64,000 nt of DNA, taken from the NCBI RefSeq assembly GCF_001467825.1, contig NZ_LNYK01000016.1:258097-322096 (forward strand). The letters are read 5' to 3'. A model generated the notes under the pieces. That model ran no database searches and was not told the origin of the DNA. It saw only the letters and a list, made by a program, of their open reading frames with translations. The translations under genes were made by a program, and so were the position numbers. Shown in pieces: positions 1 to 8,186 of the stretch. This DNA is from Legionella londiniensis (GTDB lineage: Bacteria; Pseudomonadota; Gammaproteobacteria; Legionellales; Legionellaceae). Positions within the stretch are counted from its first letter, which is position 1. The number at the start of each line of letters is the position of its first letter.

Positions 1-476
1 GACGCACTTACACGCCCCTTGCCAATGTCTTGATCAAAAAGGGGAAGATGACAAAGGACAATGCTTCAACCCAGCGAATCCGTAAGTATTTTAAAGAACA
101 CCCGGAAGACATCCGCCCGGTACTGAATCAAAATGAATCTTTTGTTTTTTTCCGCAAGCTTCATAAAAATAAAATTGTAGGTTCTCAGGGAGTTGAGCTC
201 ACACCAGGCTATTCATTGGCGGTAGATCGCAAATGGCTGCCAATGGGTGTTCCTGTCTGGCTTAGTACGACGCGACCGAATGATGAGGGAAAAGAGCAAA
301 TTCCTTTTAAAAGGTTAATGATAGCCCAGGATACAGGAGGCGCCATTAAGGGGCCGGTTCGAGGCGATGTATACTGGGGTGCTGGGGAAAAAGCTATAGC
401 AATAGCCGGTCATATGAAAAACCGGGGTACTTATTGGATTTTATTGCCAAAAACCATGGACAGCAGCCGGGAGTAG
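1..476 (+). CDS. mltA: Membrane-bound lytic murein transglycosylase A, C-terminal part
   Basis: MltA cleaves the glycan strands of peptidoglycan, forming 1,6-anhydromuramic ends, at the inner face of the outer membrane. Only the last ~157 codons are present; the frame is open to the left edge of the window, so the gene starts outside and the TTG near position 30 is not its start. The visible part covers the end of the MltA domain and the 3D domain. The three aspartates that name that domain can be read in order: the AVDR segment, AQDTGGAI and RGDVYWG. The characteristic LTPGYSLAVDR and GSQGVELTPG stretches are also present. The stop is TAG at 474-476. The lipobox and N-terminal half cannot be judged here. 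Confidence 0.93.
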   Translation, partial: RTYTPLANVLIKKGKMTKDNASTQRIRKYFKEHPEDIRPVLNQNESFVFFRKLHKNKIVGSQGVELTPGYSLAVDRKWLPMGVPVWLSTTRPNDEGKEQIPFKRLMIAQDTGGAIKGPVRGDVYWGAGEKAIAIAGHMKNRGTYWILLPKTMDSSRE

Positions 477-661
477 ACATTTTCGGCATTCATTTCACCG
501 CGCCGGTATTTTAATTTGATCTTCAATCCAACCTACAAAGGCGGTTTATCACACCTTTGGTTCGAGTGCAAAATTAAACGGACTTCACTTTAGGTCAAAA
601 ATTTACTTTATTGTGCGTATATTCTACGATCAAGATAGAGCATATTCTTTTCGGAGTATGA

Positions 662-1804
662 ATGCGCTTTCTGATAATCGGTATTATCCTCGCTGTAAGT
701 TCCGCATATGCTGATGATTTTATTGGTTTTTCTGCTTATGAAAATGAGGATTACAATACTGCCTATCAACATTTAATCGTTTCCGCGAAAGAAGGAAATG
801 AAGAAGCCATGTACGTCATTGGGCGTATGTACCAATATGGCCTGGGCGTGAATGAGGATATTAAAAAAGCGCTTTATTGGTATCAAAAAGCTGCCGAGAA
901 AAATAACGCAATGGCGCAAATGAGTTTGGGATTTCTTTATGATACTGGCCAAGGTGTGCCCAAAGATTATAAAAAAGCATTTGATTGGTATATGAAAGCA
1001 GCAAAACAGGGGCATCCCATTGCCCAACGGAACGTGGCTTTGATGTATTCCGTTGGCGAGGGAACTCAACCTGATCCACATGAGGCTTTTAAGTGGTTTA
1101 AAAAATCTGCGCTTCAGGGATATAGCAAATCACAAGTGAATTTGGCTTACCAATATATGACAGGGCAGGGTACTGAAAAAAATGTTGATAAGGCATTTTA
1201 CTGGTACAAAAAAGCTGCCATGCAGGGGGATGAGAAAGGCCAGTACAGCCTGGCGATATTATACAGCGGCCAATATGGAAGGCCTGCCGATCAAGAAGCG
1301 GTTACCTACTGGCTTGAGCAAGCCGCAAACCAGGGCCATGTCAATGCCCAGGCATATTTGGCATATCAATATTACAATGGGCTTGGCGTAAAGCAAAATT
1401 ATGAAAAAGCAGCTTATTGGTATGAACGGGCGTCAGAAAAGAATAATTCATATGCGCAAGCACAGCTTGGGCAAATGTACTTAAGCGGTACAGGATTGGC
1501 CAAGGATTATCAAAAAGCGGCTTATTGGTTTGGGAAAGCAGCAATGCACGGGAATGCCATGGCCCAGGGTAAACTTGGCTACTTATATGCTGCAGGCCTG
1601 GGGTTGGAAAAAGATGCTTCCAAAGCCTATGCCTGGCTTCTTTTGGCTTCTCAAAATAACAATGAGCAAGCGAAATCTGACTTGGAACGGCTCAAACCGC
1701 ATCTTTCTCCAGAAGATATCGCAGAGGGAAAAGGTTATCTGAATGAAGTTTCGCAAAAAATCAAGAAAGAACCTGCCGAAGAAGATGAGAGCCCGGAATG
1801 GTAG
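662..1804 (+). CDS. Secreted Sel1-like repeat (SLR) protein
   Basis: The 380-residue protein starts with a signal peptide (MRFLIIGIILAVSSAYA) and then carries about eight consecutive Sel1-like repeats of ~36 residues. Each repeat has an A-x-x-x-L-G/A-x-x-Y-x-x-G-x-G core followed by A-x-x-W-Y/F-x-x-A-A. The last ~50 residues are charged and end in an acidic run (EEDESPEW). SLR proteins act as alpha-solenoid scaffolds; in Legionella, members such as LpnE and EnhC influence host entry and intracellular trafficking, but this gene cannot be assigned to either from repeats alone. The ATG at 662 follows a GGAG-type ribosome site (cggagtatga). The gene is convergent with the type II secretion operon, with only six bases between the stop codons. 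Confidence 0.85.
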   Translation: MRFLIIGIILAVSSAYADDFIGFSAYENEDYNTAYQHLIVSAKEGNEEAMYVIGRMYQYGLGVNEDIKKALYWYQKAAEKNNAMAQMSLGFLYDTGQGVPKDYKKAFDWYMKAAKQGHPIAQRNVALMYSVGEGTQPDPHEAFKWFKKSALQGYSKSQVNLAYQYMTGQGTEKNVDKAFYWYKKAAMQGDEKGQYSLAILYSGQYGRPADQEAVTYWLEQAANQGHVNAQAYLAYQYYNGLGVKQNYEKAAYWYERASEKNNSYAQAQLGQMYLSGTGLAKDYQKAAYWFGKAAMHGNAMAQGKLGYLYAAGLGLEKDASKAYAWLLLASQNNNEQAKSDLERLKPHLSPEDIAEGKGYLNEVSQKIKKEPAEEDESPEW

Positions 1805-1810
1805 CGTATT

Positions 1811-2758
1811 TTATAGCGTATTTAGGCTCTCATACAGGATATTCACAGAAACTTTTCCTTTATTGCTTTTCACTCTTTGCAGGATAGTGTAGTTGGTTAA
1901 TTTCAAATTGTCTGACGATACTGTCGCAACACTCAGAAAATATGTGCTTTCAGCGGTAACTTGATGGTGTGGAATTTTAAATTTTTGCAATAAGGGGAAG
2001 ATTGAGCCTGGTTTTGACAAACTTTTTTCTTCACGATTTTTTAAAAGTTCCAAAGCTTGTGATTCTTTTAAACCATTGCCTAAAAGCATGAGGATGGGTT
2101 TGGGCGCGGTATTGATATTGATAGGCGTTACTTCTGGCAATGCTGTGAGGTATGGCATCAGAATTTGATATGATTTTTCATCAATTCCCTGAAGCAGGCG
2201 CAATTCCGAAATGCTGGCCATAGGCTGAAAAGCAGGATAGTAGGGAGGTTTTTGTTGCAAATAATAATTTAGAAAAGAGTCCTGTCCCCGCGCCAAATCT
2301 TGCGAACTGACCCAGCGGGCAACCCCCTGAACCACTGTTTGCCGTTCATTGGGGGATAAGTCCGGCGCCAATCGTTCTAATAAACGCAGCAATAGAATTC
2401 GGTAAGATTTATCCTGCAAGTTATTGATGTTCAATCTTGCCTGCAAATCAAAAAGAGCGCCTGTGATTTTCACCTCAGGATAGATGGATTGGTACCGTTT
2501 AGGAAAAATTAAAACTTTTCCTTGCTGATCAATGGCTTTTAAAATCACTTTATCGCGGCTTAGTTTATCCATGCTCCAAAAGGTTACTGCCTGTGAGGCA
2601 AGATATAGGCGATCGCTTGTTGCCGTCAAACGGAGGCGGTAGATATCAAGCTGCAAGCGGGCGCTCATCGCAGTTACGGCAATGGCCACCATGGTCATAA
2701 TGAATAAAGCGGTCAAAAGTGCGCTTCCATTCGCCCCTCTTGTTAACTCAGGATGCAT
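1811..2758 (-). CDS. lspK: Type II secretion minor pseudopilin GspK/LspK
   Basis: GspK-type minor pseudopilin, the tip component of the type II secretion pseudopilus. The start chosen is the ATG at 2758 (315 residues) and not the further upstream in-frame ATG at 2779, because it places the short positively charged leader directly before the prepilin cleavage site (ANG then SALLT). As usual for GspK, the fifth residue after cleavage is not glutamate, which fits its capping role. A hydrophobic helix (ALLTALFIMTMVAIAVTAM) follows and then a ~260-residue globular domain with an ININTAP helix-hairpin-helix-like segment typical of the family. It overlaps the end of lspJ by 11 bases and is the last gene of the lspFGHIJK run. 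Confidence 0.93.
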   Translation of the reverse strand: MHPELTRGANGSALLTALFIMTMVAIAVTAMSARLQLDIYRLRLTATSDRLYLASQAVTFWSMDKLSRDKVILKAIDQQGKVLIFPKRYQSIYPEVKITGALFDLQARLNINNLQDKSYRILLLRLLERLAPDLSPNERQTVVQGVARWVSSQDLARGQDSFLNYYLQQKPPYYPAFQPMASISELRLLQGIDEKSYQILMPYLTALPEVTPININTAPKPILMLLGNGLKESQALELLKNREEKSLSKPGSIFPLLQKFKIPHHQVTAESTYFLSVATVSSDNLKLTNYTILQRVKSNKGKVSVNILYESLNTL

Positions 2759-3356
2759 GATATAATGCCTCCGGCACAATAAAGAGCAGGCTTAAATGAC
2801 CCAGCTTTTCTATATCCAGGGTCAGCCTTATGGCAATGGGCAGGGGCTCATCGTTCTGATTCTTTTGAATGCCTTCATGCCATTCTGACAAGACTTGCCG
2901 GCTTTGGTTTAAATAAGAAAATGAGCAATTTGCAAGATTATCAAGCAGAATCTTATCTTCAAATAGATTACGGTTTGGCATATCCAAATGTATCCAACCG
3001 CGCCTTATGAGTTGCTTACCCTGGCAAAGGTAGGCAATGCGCTGAAGCGTGCTGCGTTTGTCTTTGCCATCTGGATTGGCCAGGCCATCACGGGTAAACT
3101 CCATATAATTAGAATGGCCGACAAAAGCCGGAATACGTTGCAGGCCATTCCCGAGCACAAAACGATCAATCATCTGTTCCGAATCACGTTCAATGATTGT
3201 CAAGGTGAGTTGCAAGGCATTAATACGGGAAGCTGCCTCGCTCAGCCGCTCTCTGGTATTGAATGCGTGATACATAGCTGAACCCGTAATGGCAGCTAAA
3301 ATAGCAAATACCGCAAGCGCAATCAGGATTTCTATTAAGGTGTAGCCTTGTTTCAT
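2748..3356 (-). CDS. lspJ: Type II secretion minor pseudopilin GspJ/LspJ
   Basis: 202-residue minor pseudopilin. The N-terminus shows a canonical prepilin peptidase site: MKQG, cleavage, then YTLIE with glutamate at +5, followed by a hydrophobic helix (ILIALAVFAILAAITGSAM). The rest matches GspJ in size and in the LTLTIIERDSEQMIDR segment. GspI, GspJ and GspK form the tip complex that starts pseudopilus assembly. Its start overlaps the stop of lspI (ATGA at 3353-3356) and its end overlaps lspK, so the block is translationally coupled. Confidence 0.94.
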   Translation of the reverse strand: MKQGYTLIEILIALAVFAILAAITGSAMYHAFNTRERLSEAASRINALQLTLTIIERDSEQMIDRFVLGNGLQRIPAFVGHSNYMEFTRDGLANPDGKDKRSTLQRIAYLCQGKQLIRRGWIHLDMPNRNLFEDKILLDNLANCSFSYLNQSRQVLSEWHEGIQKNQNDEPLPIAIRLTLDIEKLGHLSLLFIVPEALYHAS

Positions 3357-3718
3357 TGAACATACCTGAAGGCAAGAAGCGGGTATCCGAAGGGACCGGA
3401 CTGGTTTTTGCTGACGGTAATTTCTATTTTTTGTACTCTATTTATTTCTGTGGGGCTTAGTTTCACCCGCCAATACAAGCGCTCGCCAAGCATGGTTGTG
3501 ACTTCTGTTATCTCTTGTCCTGGAACCACCTGCAATAAGCCAAGTTGAACCATACTGACTCCCTGCTTGGCAACCCAGTGGCTCAGCGTTTTGTCTTTAA
3601 GGCGGCGGGCATAAGAAACATCCTGTGAGGTAACTTTTAACAGCGCTGTCAAGGCAATGGCTATCACTGCCAAGGCTAAAAGCACTTCAATCAGCGTAAA
3701 CGCTTTTTTATTGATCAT
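3353..3718 (-). CDS. lspI: Type II secretion minor pseudopilin GspI/LspI
   Basis: 121-residue minor pseudopilin. The leader MINKKA is followed by FTLIE, with glutamate at +5 and a hydrophobic helix (VLLALAVIAIALTALL). The segment ARRLKDKTLSHWVAKQ is typical of GspI. The residue at -1 of the prepilin cleavage site is alanine, not the usual glycine. Prepilin peptidases tolerate Ala but generally process it less well, so this may be a slow substrate. Both ends overlap neighbours by four bases (ATGA), which supports coupled translation with lspH and lspJ. Confidence 0.94.
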   Translation of the reverse strand: MINKKAFTLIEVLLALAVIAIALTALLKVTSQDVSYARRLKDKTLSHWVAKQGVSMVQLGLLQVVPGQEITEVTTMLGERLYWRVKLSPTEINRVQKIEITVSKNQSGPFGYPLLAFRYVQ

Positions 3719-4197
3719 AATTTTTTTGCTGGCTGCAATTCGACCTTGCCATTGTGAGAGCCTGTTACGATTATAACCGCTTCCCTATCCTTACCGCGAA
3801 AAAAAAGTTTAAAAGGAGTGATATCTCCTGAGGAATTAATAATAATTTCTGCTCCTCTTTGCGCTTGACTCTCTCTTTCAAGGTTGATGACTGCATCTTC
3901 TGGCAAATTTTGCGGGCGAAAAATGCGCTGCCCGGATAATGCCTGCCAACCTTGAGAGGGGATGAACCTCAAAAGCTGATAGGTATTTTTGTTGAAGCGG
4001 ATGCCCAGCGTGCCTGACTCCAAAATGGCTTGCTGTTTTGCAAGCTCGATATAGTTTGCAAACTGTTCTGCGCTCGCAACAATTCGTCTTTTCCCGCCAA
4101 AGTCGCCGAAGGCCAGCAATGCAAAGCTTAACGTAATTGCAATAATAACCAATACGACCAGTATTTCAAGCAGACTAAAACCATCTTTATTTTGCAT
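3715..4197 (-). CDS. lspH: Type II secretion minor pseudopilin GspH/LspH
   Basis: GspH-type minor pseudopilin that joins the tip complex to the GspG shaft. The open frame extends up to 4278, but the start at 4197 is preferred (160 residues): it gives MQNKDG before the cleavage site and FSLLE after it, with glutamate at +5 and a hydrophobic helix (ILVVLVIIAITLSFALLAF). Upstream starts would put 33 residues before the cleavage site, which prepilins do not normally have. It overlaps the end of lspG by 11 bases and the start of lspI by four. Confidence 0.92.
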   Translation of the reverse strand: MQNKDGFSLLEILVVLVIIAITLSFALLAFGDFGGKRRIVASAEQFANYIELAKQQAILESGTLGIRFNKNTYQLLRFIPSQGWQALSGQRIFRPQNLPEDAVINLERESQAQRGAEIIINSSGDITPFKLFFRGKDREAVIIVTGSHNGKVELQPAKKL

Positions 4198-4606
4198 CCC
4201 AGTTACCAATTTCGGCATTAACCCCTTCACCTCCAGGCTGGCCATCTGCTCCATAGGTAAAGATATCAAACTCACCATGCTCGCCAGGATTAAGATATAA
4301 ATAATCCCGCCCCCAAGGATCTTTGGGTAATGATTTGAGATAAGGCTTCCAGTTAGGCGGTGCCGGATTGGTATCCGGTTTTTCCACTAAAGCTGAAAGG
4401 CCCTGATCCGTTGATGGATAGAAGCCATTATCCAGCTTATAGAGTTCAATAGCGCTTTCAATGGCTGAAATATCCTGTTTGGCCTTAACAACTCGAGCCT
4501 CGTCTGGACGGTTGATGATTTTTGGCACGACAATAGAGGCAAGAATACCCAGGATAACAACGACCACCATGATCTCAATTAATGAAAAACCCGTTTGCTT
4601 GCTCAT
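4187..4606 (-). CDS. lspG: Type II secretion major pseudopilin GspG/LspG
   Basis: 139-residue major pseudopilin, the shaft subunit of the type II secretion pseudopilus. The leader MSKQTG is cleaved before FSLIE; a hydrophobic helix (IMVVVVILGILASIVVP) follows. The C-terminal domain has the hallmark LDNGFYPSTDQGL, DPWGRDYLYLNPG and FDIFTYGADGQPGGEG segments. Those acidic loop residues form the calcium site of GspG. The four-base overlap with lspF and the overlap with lspH place it second in the operon. Confidence 0.97.
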   Translation of the reverse strand: MSKQTGFSLIEIMVVVVILGILASIVVPKIINRPDEARVVKAKQDISAIESAIELYKLDNGFYPSTDQGLSALVEKPDTNPAPPNWKPYLKSLPKDPWGRDYLYLNPGEHGEFDIFTYGADGQPGGEGVNAEIGNWDAK

Positions 4607-5802
4607 ACGACTAACTGCTCCATGGAAAAAATGGGTAAAAGTGTTGCCAACACAATGAATAATACCACAGCCCCCATCATAAGAATGATGATTGGCTCAA
4701 GTAAAGTTAAAGCGGCATCAATCAGGCGATTTACTTCTTCTTCAAGATGTATGGCCGCCCGTTCCATCATCACTGATAATTGCCCGCTTTTCTCGCCGCT
4801 TGCGATTAAATGTACAGTCATCGGATTTAAAAATCCTGTTGCTTTTAATGCCTGATGGATGGCTGTGCCTTCTTTAACCCGAACCGCCGCGATTTCAAAA
4901 GCCTGCTTCATAAAAAGGTTATTGATTAAACTTGCAGAAACCCGCATGGCTTCAAGTACACTCACACCGGCGGCAAAGAGGATGCTGAAGGTATGAATAT
5001 AGCGGGCGCCATTAATGGATTTCACAAGATATGAAACTATGGGTAATTTTAACACAGTACGGTGAAAAAACAAACGAAATCGCATATGCTTTAGGCTTTG
5101 CTTAAAAGCAATCAGCAACAGAATAAAAATAAAAATGCAGTACACGCCATAATCTTTTAAAAATTCGCTGGCTGCAATCAGAGCGAGAGTCATGCCTGGC
5201 AATGTTTGTCCGCTTTCAGCAAAAACATCGATGATTTTGGGCACAACAAAGGCCAGTAAAAAGCCGATAATTGCTACTGACACAACAACCATTAAGGTCG
5301 GATAAATTAAAGCCTGCTGAATTTTGTGCCGGGTTTGCTGTTGCTTCTCGGTGTAATCAGCAAGTTTCTCAAGCACCAAATCAAGGCGACCTGTTTGTTC
5401 TCCGGCCGCGACCGTTGCGCAATACAGTTCAGGAAAGGCGAAAGGGTATTCGGCTAACGCCTGTGCAAGAGAGTATCCTTCGAGAACTTTCGATCGTACG
5501 CCAATGATAATTTGGCGGATTTTATCTTTTTCGGTTTGCTCACTGACCCCTTGCAATGACTCTTCAACAGGTATTCCAGCAGCGAGGAGTGTGGCTAACT
5601 GCCTTGTGAGCAAGGCCAAATCGCTGGAGGATAACTTCTTTCTGTTGCGGGTTCTTATTGTTTTTTTTAAAGCCAGGACATGAATGGGAATCAGTCCTTG
5701 CTCACGGAGGAGCTGACGTGCCTGGCGTTCAGAATCGGCTTCGATAATGCCTTTGCTTGTGGCTCCTGACTTTTTCAGCGCCTGATATTGAAATGCGCCC
5801 AT
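4603..5802 (-). CDS. lspF: Type II secretion inner-membrane platform protein GspF/LspF
   Basis: 399-residue polytopic inner-membrane protein that anchors the GspE ATPase and drives pseudopilus assembly. Two T2SSF domains are visible, roughly residues 65-190 and 270-390, each with the LLAAGIPVEESL or LFAAGVSVLEAM type motif. Three membrane segments lie near 165-190, 215-235 and 370-392. The N-terminal segment (MGAFQYQALKKSG) is typical. It is first in the lspFGHIJK operon; a start-proximal GGTGG/AAAGG region just upstream can serve as the ribosome site. No lspC, D or E gene is present here, as in Legionella where those map elsewhere. Confidence 0.96.
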   Translation of the reverse strand: MGAFQYQALKKSGATSKGIIEADSERQARQLLREQGLIPIHVLALKKTIRTRNRKKLSSSDLALLTRQLATLLAAGIPVEESLQGVSEQTEKDKIRQIIIGVRSKVLEGYSLAQALAEYPFAFPELYCATVAAGEQTGRLDLVLEKLADYTEKQQQTRHKIQQALIYPTLMVVVSVAIIGFLLAFVVPKIIDVFAESGQTLPGMTLALIAASEFLKDYGVYCIFIFILLLIAFKQSLKHMRFRLFFHRTVLKLPIVSYLVKSINGARYIHTFSILFAAGVSVLEAMRVSASLINNLFMKQAFEIAAVRVKEGTAIHQALKATGFLNPMTVHLIASGEKSGQLSVMMERAAIHLEEEVNRLIDAALTLLEPIIILMMGAVVLFIVLATLLPIFSMEQLVV

Positions 5803-5985
5803 AACCTTTAACCACCTTTTATCGAGAACCAGCTCATCTTGGGGAATGAAAAATCATGCATTGTCCTAAACAATCGAGAACAAGTTTAATCTATTGGGTT
5901 TCATATGTCACTTGGGGTAAGATATGCAAGCATGATAGATGCAATCCAGATCAAACCTTGAACCCACACGCCAATCACGGAGACC

Positions 5986-7398
5986 ATGATGAGTATAGAT
6001 GTATTGTTTGAGGCAATAAAAGAATATGATGCCAAGTTCATCGATTTGCGCTTTACTGATACTCGCGGTAAAGAGCAACATATTACCTTGCCGGTTTCAG
6101 CTGTAGATGAAGATCTGATTGAAAATGGCAAAATGATAGATGGTTCTTCAATTAAAGGATGGCAAAAAATCCATCAGTCTGATTTGGCATTGGTTCCAGA
6201 TTTAAGCTCGATACTGCCTGATCCTTTTTATCAGGAAAATACACTCTTTATTCGTTGCAATGTTGTCGACCCCCAAACCATGCTTGGATATGACCGCGAT
6301 CCGCGCTCCATAGCACAGCGGGCAGAATCATACCTCCAGTCTACCGGCATTGCCGATAATGTGTTTTTTGGGCCGGAACCTGAATTTTTCCTGTTCGATG
6401 ATGTCCGCTTTGAAACCAATATCAGCGGTTCTTTTTACAAAATTGACTCTGAAGAAGCACACTGGAATTCAGGGAAAATTTTGGAAGGGGGTAATATTGG
6501 ACATCGGCCAAGCATAAAAGGCGGGTATTTCCCTGTGCCGCCGGTTGATTCTTCGCAGGATATCCGCTCTGCAATATGCCAAACCTTGGAATCTTTAGGC
6601 ATTGTCGTAGAGGCGCATCATCACGAAGTTGCGACAGCCAATCAATGTGAAGTTGCAACGCGTTTTAATAGCTTGACCAAAAAAGCAGACGAAATTCAGA
6701 TTTTAAAGTATGTCGTTCATAATGTAGCGCACAATTATGGAAAAACAGCGACTTTTATGCCCAAACCGCTGGTCGGTGATAACGGCAGCGGTATGCATTG
6801 CCATCAATCTTTATCGAAAGATGGAGTCAATTTGTTTTCTGGCGATCAATATGCCGGCCTATCTGAAACAGCGTTATATTATCTCGGCGGAATTATTAAA
6901 CATGCCCGGGCTTTGAATGCCTTTACCAACCCTGCTACGAATAGTTATAAGCGCTTAGTTCCAGGCTTTGAAGCTCCGGTTTTATTGGCTTACTCCGCGC
7001 GCAACCGTTCTGCTGCCATTCGTATACCCCATGTTGGCAGTGCGCGAGCCCGCCGCATTGAAGTTCGTTTTCCGGATCCATCCGCAAATCCCTACCTGGC
7101 TTTTGCGGCAATGATGATGGCAGGCCTCGATGGCATTCAGAAGAAAATTCACCCCGGGCAGCCAATTGACAAGGATTTATACGATTTACCGCCAGAAGAA
7201 TTAATCGATGTACCTACTGTTTCAAGTTCCCTGGAAGAAGCAATCCACCACTTGAGAGAAGATCATGAGTTTCTATTGCAGGGTGACGTATTCAGCAAGG
7301 ATTTTATCGACAGCTATATCGCCTTGCGGGAAACAGAAATTTCCCAGGTTAGAAGCTTGGTTCATCCTTTTGAATTTGAGCTGTATTATAGTATTTAG
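5986..7398 (+). CDS. glnA: Glutamine synthetase type I
   Basis: Class I-beta glutamine synthetase, which makes glutamine from glutamate, ammonia and ATP as a dodecamer. The protein has 470 residues (E. coli 469). Visible signatures are DGSSIKGW, the catalytic [21 protein letters not shown], the [13 protein letters not shown] loop and the [10 protein letters not shown] adenylylation segment. The target tyrosine is about residue 398-399, so regulation by GlnE-type adenylylation is expected. Two in-frame ATGs follow an ACGGAG site at 5974-5979; either could be used. It is divergent from lspF across 183 bases, and I found no clear sigma-54 promoter there. Confidence 0.98.
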   Translation: MMSIDVLFEAIKEYDAKFIDLRFTDTRGKEQHITLPVSAVDEDLIENGKMIDGSSIKGWQKIHQSDLALVPDLSSILPDPFYQENTLFIRCNVVDPQTMLGYDRDPRSIAQRAESYLQSTGIADNVFFGPEPEFFLFDDVRFETNISGSFYKIDSEEAHWNSGKILEGGNIGHRPSIKGGYFPVPPVDSSQDIRSAICQTLESLGIVVEAHHHEVATANQCEVATRFNSLTKKADEIQILKYVVHNVAHNYGKTATFMPKPLVGDNGSGMHCHQSLSKDGVNLFSGDQYAGLSETALYYLGGIIKHARALNAFTNPATNSYKRLVPGFEAPVLLAYSARNRSAAIRIPHVGSARARRIEVRFPDPSANPYLAFAAMMMAGLDGIQKKIHPGQPIDKDLYDLPPEELIDVPTVSSSLEEAIHHLREDHEFLLQGDVFSKDFIDSYIALRETEISQVRSLVHPFEFELYYSI

Positions 7399-7419
7399 CT
7401 AAAGGTTTAAGATCCAATT

Positions 7420-7456
7420 GCCCCGGGTTATGGATGGCCTTCAACCTAATCCGGGC
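7420..7456. repeat. REP-like hairpin downstream of glnA
   Basis: An imperfect hairpin has arms GCCCCGGGTTA and TAATCCGGGC around a TGGATGGCCTTCAACC centre. The CCCGG(A)TTA/TAATCCGGG arms are the same as in the much larger inverted repeat at 20767-20855, so the two are probably diverged members of one dispersed REP-like family. Here it sits 22 bases after the glnA stop and could act as a terminator or mRNA 3' end stabiliser, although no run of T follows. Confidence 0.55.
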
Positions 7457-7507
7457 TAAATGGCGTATACTTATGTAATGCAGTTAATGATATCGCAGGG
7501 AATGTTC

Positions 7508-8047
7508 ATGAGACGGTTATTCATCCTAATCAGCCTTATGATTTTTTTGCCGATTCTTCATGCAGAGATATATAAATGGACTGATAGTGAAGGGAATGTT
7601 CATTTTTCAGATAAGCCTCATCCAGGCGCTGAAAAAATAGACCTGCCACCGGTACAAACATTTTCTCCCCCGCCAACACCTCCACCGGCTGAAACCATGG
7701 TGAACCCTGAAGTCGCCGCAAAAACGCCAGACTATGAAATTGCCATTTCTCAACCAGAAAACGATGCTACCATACGTAACAACCAGGGGAGTGTGAGTGT
7801 GGCTTTGGAAATCCAGCCACGGTTGAATCCTGGCGACAAAGTGCAAATTGTATTTGATGGCACCCCAATTGGTGAGCCGCAAACAGCAACGGTATTCCAA
7901 CTGAGCGATATTAACCGCGGAGCCCATACGCTTGCGGCTCAAATTGTTGGTTCAGATGGCAAAGTCATTTCTACCAGTGAAACAATTACTATTTATATGC
8001 ATAGACCCAGGGTCGGCATGGTTCCTGGAACGCGCAGGACCCCTTGA
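7508..8047 (+). CDS. Periplasmic DUF4124-domain protein
   Basis: 179-residue exported protein. The start at 7508 (MRRLFILISLMIF) is chosen over upstream in-frame ATGs because AGGGA lies seven bases before it and it begins a clean signal peptide cleaved after LHA. The mature N-terminus is a DUF4124 domain (EIYKWTDSEGNVHFSDKP), common in gammaproteobacterial envelope proteins of unknown role. A proline-rich linker (PPPTPPPAE) follows, then a ~90-residue beta-rich domain resembling an Ig-like fold (residues ~85-170). It stands alone between glnA and htpG. Confidence 0.8.
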   Translation: MRRLFILISLMIFLPILHAEIYKWTDSEGNVHFSDKPHPGAEKIDLPPVQTFSPPPTPPPAETMVNPEVAAKTPDYEIAISQPENDATIRNNQGSVSVALEIQPRLNPGDKVQIVFDGTPIGEPQTATVFQLSDINRGAHTLAAQIVGSDGKVISTSETITIYMHRPRVGMVPGTRRTP

Positions 8048-8186
8048 AATTCCTGAGGTTAATCCTTATATACTCTCCTGATAATTTTTTTGATGAAACA
8101 GATATTTTTGCTGATGGTTGATTTATTGAACTTTTTAAGCATCAACCTTGCCCACTTCAACTCGATTGTTAACAGGAGATTATTAA

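Noticed and set aside
773..1081. 102-residue minus-strand frame inside the Sel1-repeat gene
   Set aside because: It is antisense to a clear repeat protein and reflects the repetitive codons; same for other antisense frames in htpG, hisS, der and the giant gene.
5803..5985. NtrC/sigma-54 promoter before glnA
   Set aside because: No TGGCAC-N5-TTGC motif is present in the intergenic region.
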